Assembly (NCBI GenBank): GCA_002707085.1
Contig: PALY01000006.1
Coordinates: forward strand, 16,846 to 24,625
DNA: 7,780 nt
Origin: Deltaproteobacteria bacterium
GTDB taxonomy: Bacteria; Myxococcota_A; UBA796
Reading direction: 5' to 3'
Part shown: positions 1 to 5,271 of the stretch, in pieces
Numbering within the stretch: the stretch's first letter is position 1
Layout of the letters: every line of letters begins with the position of its first letter
Translations under genes and position numbers: made by a program
Notes under the pieces: generated by a model
Told to the model about the DNA's origin: nothing
Database searches by the model: none
What the model saw: the letters and a program-made list of their open reading frames with translations, nothing else

Positions 1-549
1 ATCCTCACAAGCTTTGTGTTGATTTGGATCCTGTTTTTCGCGACCGTCGGGTTCTTCGCAAATCGCGGCACATCTGACATGTTCACCCATGTTCGCTACC
101 TTCTGCCTGGACTCCTTGTTGCCGTCGTGATTCTCGCGCAGAAACGACCCTGGCTTGCCGCTTTCGGACTCATTTTCCTACACAGCAGTTCAGCATTTGG
201 ACCCGAAGCCTCAATGTACGGAATCGACCAAGCCAAGGCCGAGAAGCAAGCGGCTGAATGGATCAAGACCCAAGCGGAAGCCGGCGAAACCATCTGGGTC
301 GGCACACATCAAGCAGCCGGCCTCTCTCAACCTTGGGCGGGGATCGTGAACGAACCCATTGAGCAGGTGCAAATTTATGGGATGTCTACCCAAAGCACCC
401 AGATCAAAGCTGGCGATATCGTTCTGGAAACGGCCTACGGTGAACCATCGGGAGCGATTTTAACGGGGAGAGACAAGGTCCAAATCACAGAATGGAACAC
501 CCATGATGGTCAGGTAATTGCCTGGCGTATCAACGATGAAGCAGGCTAA
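1..549 (+). CDS. C-terminal part of a multi-pass membrane protein, possibly a GT39-type glycosyltransferase (5' end outside window)
   Basis: The frame is open from the first base (ILTSF precedes the first possible GTG at 16), so the gene almost certainly starts upstream. About 182 residues are visible. The first 70 or so are hydrophobic and can form two or three membrane helices: around residues 1-19, around 34-47 (containing RYLLPGLL), and a weaker one at about 50-66. The remaining 110 residues are soluble and begin with a charged helix (QAKAEKQAAEWIKTQ) followed by a strand (TIWVG). An arginine just before a hydrophobic LLP helix, then a C-terminal extracytoplasmic domain, is the general layout of GT39/PMT-like lipid-linked sugar transferases. 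The catalytic N-terminal part is missing from the window, so the assignment is tentative; another polytopic envelope protein is possible. It ends just before, or overlaps, the start of the pseudouridine synthase gene, suggesting co-transcription. Confidence 0.6.
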   Translation: MLTSFVLIWILFFATVGFFANRGTSDMFTHVRYLLPGLLVAVVILAQKRPWLAAFGLIFLHSSSAFGPEASMYGIDQAKAEKQAAEWIKTQAEAGETIWVGTHQAAGLSQPWAGIVNEPIEQVQIYGMSTQSTQIKAGDIVLETAYGEPSGAILTGRDKVQITEWNTHDGQVIAWRINDEAG

Positions 550-559
550 CAGGCCCCCC

Positions 560-1405
560 ATGAGACACAGATTCACCGCAAAACACTCGGGTCAACTCGA
601 TAAACTGATCGCAGATCAGACCCCATTGTCTCGAAAGCATGGCCGAAAGATCCTGGAAGCCGGAGGAGTGCGGGTAGATGGACAAATCACCACCTTTGCT
701 GCCCACAAGGTAAACAAAGGCGCCCTCATCGAAGTCCGAGTGGCCAGCACCACCAACCCAACCCTCGACTTTGAGATTTGCCACCGAGATGAGTCCATTA
801 TTGTCGTGAACAAGCCCGCTGGAGTACCGACCCAAGCAACGCGGCAGGATCGCAGTCACAACTTGTACGCTCAACTTCAATCACAAGAGGATTACGTGGG
901 CCTTCACCATCGACTGGACACCCCAACCTCGGGACTTGTCTTGTTCACCATTAATCAACGAGCGAATCAAGCCATCGCTGATGCATTTCGGACCCACAAA
1001 GTGGAACGTACCTACCAACTGGTGGTCGTCGGAGATCCGGGAGAATCGGGGACCTGGGCCGAATCGATTGATGACAAAGAAGCGACAACCCGATTCCGCC
1101 GTCTGCATACCCAAGGAGGGATGAGCCTCCTGGAAGCTACACTTGAAACGGGACGAACTCACCAAATCCGCATCCATGCCGCTGGGGCCACACACCCCGT
1201 TGTGGGTGACCGCAGGCACGGAGGTGCCGCGGGACGACTATGGAACCGGCTGGGACTTCACGCAAACCGCTTGTCTTTTGTCCATCCCATGAGTGGAGAG
1301 ACCATAACGGTCAATGCGCCGATTCCGTCGGATCTGCAGGCTTTGTGGGTGTCGGCGGGGTGGGTTCAGGCGCATCAATGTAGCCCAAAGACTGCAGTTG
1401 ATTGA
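560..1405 (+). CDS. RluA-family 23S rRNA/tRNA pseudouridine synthase
   Basis: This cytoplasmic enzyme would isomerise specific uridines in structured RNA to pseudouridine. Starting at ATG 560 the protein has 281 residues, normal for the family. An N-terminal S4 RNA-binding domain spans about residues 10-60 (SRKHGRKILEAGGVRVDG). The RluA catalytic domain follows: VVNKPAGVPTQ at 82-92, the signature HHRLDTPTSGLVLF at 116-129 with catalytic Asp120, then GRTHQIRIHAAGATHPVVGD (198-217) and LHANRLSFVHP (233-243). Two starts are possible. ATG 536 overlaps the upstream gene by 14 bp and has no ribosome-binding site. ATG 560 has a weak AGG six bases upstream and starts close to the S4 fold, so I prefer it. 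The family is certain, but the target uridine (RluC, RluD or other type) cannot be read from the sequence. The last 95 bp overlap the convergent sulfatase-like gene. Confidence 0.93.
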   Translation: MRHRFTAKHSGQLDKLIADQTPLSRKHGRKILEAGGVRVDGQITTFAAHKVNKGALIEVRVASTTNPTLDFEICHRDESIIVVNKPAGVPTQATRQDRSHNLYAQLQSQEDYVGLHHRLDTPTSGLVLFTINQRANQAIADAFRTHKVERTYQLVVVGDPGESGTWAESIDDKEATTRFRRLHTQGGMSLLEATLETGRTHQIRIHAAGATHPVVGDRRHGGAAGRLWNRLGLHANRLSFVHPMSGETITVNAPIPSDLQALWVSAGWVQAHQCSPKTAVD

Positions 1406-2699
1406 ACATTTCGTAGTCCTCAATACTCACACCACCCGCACCATCGATTGGCTGTAAGCCACCTCGAATGGATTTAATCGCCTCACTCAGTCGATTGCCT
1501 GTGGCTTGTCGAAGGTCTGGAGCCACCTGTTCTCTCTCAAGACCATCCGGATCCACAACCCACAAAGACCCAGCATTGGCTTCGAAAGCAAACTCCAATC
1601 GGGCATCTTTATCGACGGCAGACACCCTTGGGGGGCCGTACAAAATGTTCTCTGAAAGAGCAATACCGTCAGCATCTTTGGCGGTACCATCCGCTATTTT
1701 CCACAAGTCGACACCCGATGAGCCTTCCATCATGGGCGCCCCCACCAATGACAACAATCCGTGAACCAAATCTACATGTTCAACAACATCATCGACCCGA
1801 CCTTTCTTTGGAACCGCACCGGACAAAATCAGCGGAATACGGGTCAGTTCCCCTTTCAAAGTATGGCCATGCTCAAAGCCACCATGGTCCCAAAATTCTT
1901 CACCATGATCGGATGTGATGGCCAGGGCTGTGTTCGACCAACGCGACCGTACTTTCAGCTCGGAAAGCAAGTATTCCATGGCCTCATCGACAACGAGAAT
2001 CTCTTCATCATAACGCTGACGCACATACTCTTGAACTGCCCGCGAAGGTACCGTCTTTCGGTGGCTCTTCCCTACCAGTTCTCCAAGATTGATTTCCGAT
2101 GCCGCGGCATTGTCTTTTGAAAATTTTCCAAGATAGGGAACCGTCGCTTCGTAGTTAAGGTGCGGCTCCATAAAATGAAGCAACAAAAAGGTGGACCCCT
2201 CTTGCTGGTCCAACCACTTCATTCCAAGGTCAATCGATTCACGTGCAGACCGATGCTCTACATTCGTGGCGCCTTGGTAGTCATAGCTATCGAAGCCTTG
2301 CTTCAAATTAAACTCAGGCGCCATAAACGTATTGTTGACCACAGCGCCGGTAGCATAGCCCTGAGTCTTGAGTACTTCTGTCAGGGTGACAACCTCGGGT
2401 GAAAGTTTTCCAAACTCATTGCCCCGAAACGAATGACGCCCCACCAAGTGTTGATGCGGATACAAACCCGACATCAAACTGGCCATGCTCGGCAAGGTCC
2501 ATCCCGATTGAGCGTAGGCTCTGTGAAACCAAGTACCGTCCTTGGCCAACTGATCCATGGTCGGGGAAGTTGGCCGCCTATGCCCATAGACGCCCAGATG
2601 ATCGGCACGAAGAGTGTCGATTACGACCAATACAATGTCTGGCTTTTTCACAGGCTCCTGCGGAGTCTGGGAGCAGGCCAACAAGAGAGACCAAAACAT
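1311..2699 (-). CDS. Sulfatase/alkaline-phosphatase superfamily lipoprotein with Thr in place of the formylglycine residue
   Basis: From ATG 2699 this is 462 residues. AGGTGAG lies four bases upstream, which favours this ATG over in-frame GTG 2708 (465 residues, adding MRH). The N-terminus is a very short signal with a lipobox, SLLLAC, placing the lipidated Cys at residue 9 (12 from the GTG). The sulfatase fold is clear: metal-binding Asp in VVIDTLRADHLGVYG (residues 26-40), the nucleophile segment SGWTLPSMASLMSGLYPH (65-82), HFMEPH (175-180), and SDHGEEFWDHGGFEHGHTL (263-281) with the Asp-His metal ligands. True sulfatases have Cys or Ser, converted to formylglycine, in C/S-x-P-x-R. Here the residue is Thr68 and the Arg is Met. 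Thr nucleophiles are known in phosphoethanolamine and lipoteichoic-acid transferases of this superfamily. I therefore infer a phospho- or sulfo-transferase/hydrolase of unknown substrate, anchored in the envelope. The tail after LQSLGYI is rich in Pro and Thr. Confidence 0.9.
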   Translation of the reverse strand: MFWSLLLACSQTPQEPVKKPDIVLVVIDTLRADHLGVYGHRRPTSPTMDQLAKDGTWFHRAYAQSGWTLPSMASLMSGLYPHQHLVGRHSFRGNEFGKLSPEVVTLTEVLKTQGYATGAVVNNTFMAPEFNLKQGFDSYDYQGATNVEHRSARESIDLGMKWLDQQEGSTFLLLHFMEPHLNYEATVPYLGKFSKDNAAASEINLGELVGKSHRKTVPSRAVQEYVRQRYDEEILVVDEAMEYLLSELKVRSRWSNTALAITSDHGEEFWDHGGFEHGHTLKGELTRIPLILSGAVPKKGRVDDVVEHVDLVHGLLSLVGAPMMEGSSGVDLWKIADGTAKDADGIALSENILYGPPRVSAVDKDARLEFAFEANAGSLWVVDPDGLEREQVAPDLRQATGNRLSEAIKSIRGGLQPIDGAGGVSIEDYEMFNQLQSLGYIDAPEPTPPTPTKPADPTESAH

Positions 2700-2703
2700 G
2701 TGT

Positions 2704-2710
2704 CTCACCT
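2704..2710 (-). promoter_or_regulatory. Ribosome-binding site of the sulfatase-like gene
   Basis: AGGTGAG on the minus strand sits four bases before ATG 2699. It overlaps the alternative GTG at 2708, so it argues for the ATG as the true start. This leaves an unusually short lipoprotein signal of eight residues before the Cys. Confidence 0.5.
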
Positions 2711-2742
2711 AACCCGTCTTGTTGATACTACACTCTTCGATT

Positions 2743-2748
2743 GAGGAG
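2743..2748 (+). promoter_or_regulatory. Ribosome-binding site fixing the GTG start of the AsnB-like gene
   Basis: GAGGAG lies five bases before GTG 2754. An in-frame TGA at 2742-2744 excludes any start further upstream. This matters because it fixes the N-terminus as Met-Gly-Gly-Ile, without the Cys2 that defines glutamine-dependent enzymes of the family. Confidence 0.75.
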
Positions 2749-2753
2749 TAAAC

Positions 2754-4544
2754 GTGGGCGGAATCGCAGGCATCATCCATTTCCGAAATGAACCACCGGA
2801 CAGGGATCAACTGCATCAACTTTCGACACGGGTCGCTCACCGTGGTCCCGATGACAAAGCAATCTATTACAGTCCGCCCGTCGGGTTCGCCCAACGGGTC
2901 TTTGCAACCGACTCCAAAGCCCATCGACCACCATGGGAAAATGACCAAATCGTCATCGCCATTGACGGGTCCGCCGACCGAATACGCACCGTTGAAAATT
3001 GGTGTAGCAAAGGGATAGAAAGCCTTCAAAAGATCTCGGGAAATTTTGCTCTCGCTGTTTGGGAAAAGCAAGAAGGTGTTCTTTGGTTGGCCAGAGACCC
3101 CACCGGAACCAAACCCCTTTTCTTTTCTCATCGTGATTCACGCCTCGCATTCGCATCCACCCTACAAGCACTTGTAGGCCTGCCATGGGTGAGCAATGAA
3201 ATCGCAACCGATCATCTCGCTGAGTACCTCAGCTTTCGCTATACCCATGCTCCACGAACCCTTCTCCGTGATGTGTGGGCGGTTCCTCCTGGCCACATCG
3301 CTCGAATCGATAGGTCCGGGGTTCGGATTGATCGATGGTGGAACCCCAAATGGTATATGCCAGGCGATCCGATATCGAGTTTTTCGACCCTGACAGACCT
3401 TGTGGATCGCAGTCTGCGCAGGGCAGTGGAACGAAGGATGCGAACCACACAACCTCTCGGTGTCTTATTGTCGGGGGGCTTGGACTCTGCAGCGATTCTG
3501 CATCATGCACATGATTTGCTGGGGTCCGCACCTCCCACATTTACCGTTCGTATGGCGGACGATCCTACCGATGAAAGCGCTTTTGCTGCTCGTGTCGCTG
3601 AAACTTATGGCGCAGATCACACGCTGGTGGAAGTCACAAACGAAGAACTAATGGCTGTGGTGGACCGAACAACGGAACACATGGGACACCCCCTACCCAG
3701 CCCATCAGCCTTGGTTCAGCATCATTTATTTGAAGCGGCCAGTTCGGATGTTCGACTCTTACTTTCTGGAGCGGGGGGCGACGAAGTTCTGGGTGGCAGA
3801 ACCATGCCCGACATTGCACAACGTTTGCGCCGATCACGCACCATTAGTCGGATGCCAGGCCCCATGCGCATGATGGGAAGGCGTGCCGCAAAAGCCGCTG
3901 GATGGTCTGATTTGGCAACCGCGGCCGCCCACTTTGGTTTGGAACGAAAAATTGGTGGATCTCGGGTATTTGCAGCCGAAGAACGGGTCCTTATTTTGAG
4001 AGATCCTGCCCTTGCTCGGCCCGGTATTCGGGCCAGTATCTTGGAGCCGTTTTACCAAGAAGTATCATCCGACCCGATCAACGAGATCCTTCATGTATGG
4101 CAGCGGGGCTGGCTATCCGAAGATGTTCTAGCGCGAGCCGATCGAATGGCTGCACACCATCGAATCCAAGTTCGTTTTCCTTTATTAGATACCGAATTTC
4201 TTGAGATGGCGGCAGCATTCCCCGGGGCCGAGAAGTGTAGAAGAAAAGGTTTAAATTACGTCTCTAAAGCGCCCTTAAGAGCGGCAATGCATGGCCGACT
4301 CAGTGAGCAACTTCTCCATCGTCCCAAGCGTGCTTTGCCCGCACCGATGGCCAACTGGCTTCGAGGCCCCGGTGCGCGATTCATGCAGCAACGACTCGAT
4401 GCTCTTTGCGATCGTTCAAGCGATCTGTTTGTCCCAGCGGTGGTGACTGAACACATGCAAGCCCACCTGAGTGGAGACGCCGATCACTCCGTTCGCTTGT
4501 GGTCGTTGGTCATGTTCGACGCTTGGCGAGCCAGTCTTGACTAG
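2754..4544 (+). CDS. Asparagine synthetase-like ATP-dependent amide ligase with a degenerate glutaminase domain
   Basis: The protein is 596 residues with the two-domain plan of AsnB. The N-terminal Ntn-glutaminase fold is recognisable from GGIAGI (2-7), HRGPDD (29-34), the ISGNFALAVW segment (94-103) and LARDPTGTKPLFF (112-124). However, Cys2, the nucleophile that hydrolyses glutamine, is Gly (codon GGC). The usual NGEIYN motif is IDGSADRI (70-77), and the stretch that normally carries the S-D-T/C-E-V motif is about 25 residues shorter. The synthetase domain looks functional: ATP-binding PP-loop SGGLDS (240-245), SGAGGDEVLGG (338-348), RFPLLDTEFLEMA (474-486), the HRPKRALPAP region (522-531) and a terminal LWSLVMFDAW. 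I infer adenylation and amide formation using free ammonia, an amine substrate or an amine from a partner, not glutamine. Other family members without Cys2 include beta-lactam and carbapenam synthetases and lasso-peptide cyclases, so a product other than asparagine is possible. No precursor peptide is visible nearby. Confidence 0.9.
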   Translation: MGGIAGIIHFRNEPPDRDQLHQLSTRVAHRGPDDKAIYYSPPVGFAQRVFATDSKAHRPPWENDQIVIAIDGSADRIRTVENWCSKGIESLQKISGNFALAVWEKQEGVLWLARDPTGTKPLFFSHRDSRLAFASTLQALVGLPWVSNEIATDHLAEYLSFRYTHAPRTLLRDVWAVPPGHIARIDRSGVRIDRWWNPKWYMPGDPISSFSTLTDLVDRSLRRAVERRMRTTQPLGVLLSGGLDSAAILHHAHDLLGSAPPTFTVRMADDPTDESAFAARVAETYGADHTLVEVTNEELMAVVDRTTEHMGHPLPSPSALVQHHLFEAASSDVRLLLSGAGGDEVLGGRTMPDIAQRLRRSRTISRMPGPMRMMGRRAAKAAGWSDLATAAAHFGLERKIGGSRVFAAEERVLILRDPALARPGIRASILEPFYQEVSSDPINEILHVWQRGWLSEDVLARADRMAAHHRIQVRFPLLDTEFLEMAAAFPGAEKCRRKGLNYVSKAPLRAAMHGRLSEQLLHRPKRALPAPMANWLRGPGARFMQQRLDALCDRSSDLFVPAVVTEHMQAHLSGDADHSVRLWSLVMFDAWRASLD

Positions 4545-5128
4545 GCGTTGATGTCAACCGGGCTTTCTGGTGGCTCCGGCTCTAGCTCATCCTCATCTTC
4601 CTGAAGAAAAGCAAAGAACCAAATAAACATCCCAAGCCCCACAACAATCGCGGCGTCGGCGACGTTGAAAGACGGCCACTCCGTCCAGCCAATATTCTCG
4701 GCCAACCATGGTTTGAGTGTTTCGTGTTCGGTATACACGCGCAAAAAGTCAGTGACGCTCTGTTTGTGTATGCGGTCGATGGCATTGCCTATCGCTCCAG
4801 AAAACACAAGACCGAGCGCTATCGATTGGAAACGATCATCGGCAGGGATCTCTCGATACATTTGAGCAAGGACGCCCAAAGCAATCACCGTAAAGACTGC
4901 AAATACGAGCATCCGATGTTCGTAATCATTGAGAAAACCCATCGCGGCGCCTGAGTTTTGCGCATGGACAATATCGAAGAAACCATCGATAACTGTGATG
5001 CCTTTAGACCGATATGCGATGTTGTTGACAACCCAAATCTTTGTGACTTGATCAACGACCAACCATATGATGGCCATGGCCATCATCCACTTGAACTTCA
5101 CCGTTTTATACCAAGCCATGTCGCTCAT
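4541..5128 (-). CDS. lspA: Lipoprotein signal peptidase (signal peptidase II)
   Basis: LspA is the inner-membrane aspartyl protease that removes signal peptides from diacylglyceryl-modified prolipoproteins. From ATG 5128 the protein has 195 residues. Family motifs appear in order: VDQVTK (25-30) in the first membrane helix, VHAQNSGAAMGF (54-65), GAIGNAIDRI (111-120) with catalytic Asp118, and FNVADAAIVVG (154-164) with catalytic Asp158. Four hydrophobic helices are visible, at about 13-33, 72-90, 102-117 and 158-175. Two details are unusual: the two catalytic Asp are 40 residues apart, more than the roughly 27 of E. coli LspA, because of an inserted loop (about 131-152), and the C-terminus has a strongly acidic, Pro-rich tail (QEDEDELEPEPPE). 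GAGGAG at 5132-5137 supports ATG 5128 over an in-frame TTG at 5158. Two putative substrates, the sulfatase-like protein and the lipoprotein at 7290, lie in the same window. Confidence 0.96.
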   Translation of the reverse strand: MSDMAWYKTVKFKWMMAMAIIWLVVDQVTKIWVVNNIAYRSKGITVIDGFFDIVHAQNSGAAMGFLNDYEHRMLVFAVFTVIALGVLAQMYREIPADDRFQSIALGLVFSGAIGNAIDRIHKQSVTDFLRVYTEHETLKPWLAENIGWTEWPSFNVADAAIVVGLGMFIWFFAFLQEDEDELEPEPPESPVDINA

Positions 5129-5271
5129 CTGCTCCTCTGCGCCCCCCCTCGTAACCAATAGGCCAACGAGAGCAATGAGAGCGATTCATTCCACACTGGG
5201 ATAGTACCCTCGCAGAAGAGGACGGAGAGGCCGGGCAAAGCCCCTGCTGTACCTCCGTGTGGAGAGGGCTT
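5129..5271. promoter_or_regulatory. Divergent intergenic region between lspA and the EtfD-like gene
   Basis: This 143-bp gap must hold the 5' signals of both divergent genes. On the plus strand, TGGGATAGT (5197-5205) resembles an extended -10 element (TGn followed by a 4/6 match to TATAAT), with no clear -35. The same spot reads TACTAT on the minus strand, also a 4/6 match. Two near-identical 9-bp units (GAGAGCAAT, GAGAGCGAT) lie at 5168-5185. A small GGGC-AAA-GCCC hairpin is at 5234-5244, and CCACAC/GTGTGG inverted repeats flank the right half. None of these is strong alone. GGAGAGGG at 5261-5268 is the ribosome-binding site that supports ATG 5272. Confidence 0.3.

Noticed and set aside
881..1219. 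A 112-codon minus-strand frame inside rluA
   Set aside because: It is antisense to the RluA catalytic domain, has no motif and no ribosome-binding site, so it is treated as a shadow frame.
1761..2120. A 119-codon plus-strand frame inside the sulfatase-like gene
   Set aside because: It is fully antisense to conserved sulfatase-fold sequence and resembles no protein family, so it is treated as a shadow frame.
2754..4544. A RiPP or lasso-peptide cluster around the Cys2-lacking AsnB-like gene
   Set aside because: No precursor peptide, leader peptidase or transporter gene is visible in the window; the neighbours are housekeeping or envelope genes.
5234..5244. GGGCAAAGCCC hairpin as a terminator
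   Set aside because: The stem is only four pairs with no T-run, and it lies upstream of the EtfD-like gene on the side where neither neighbour ends.
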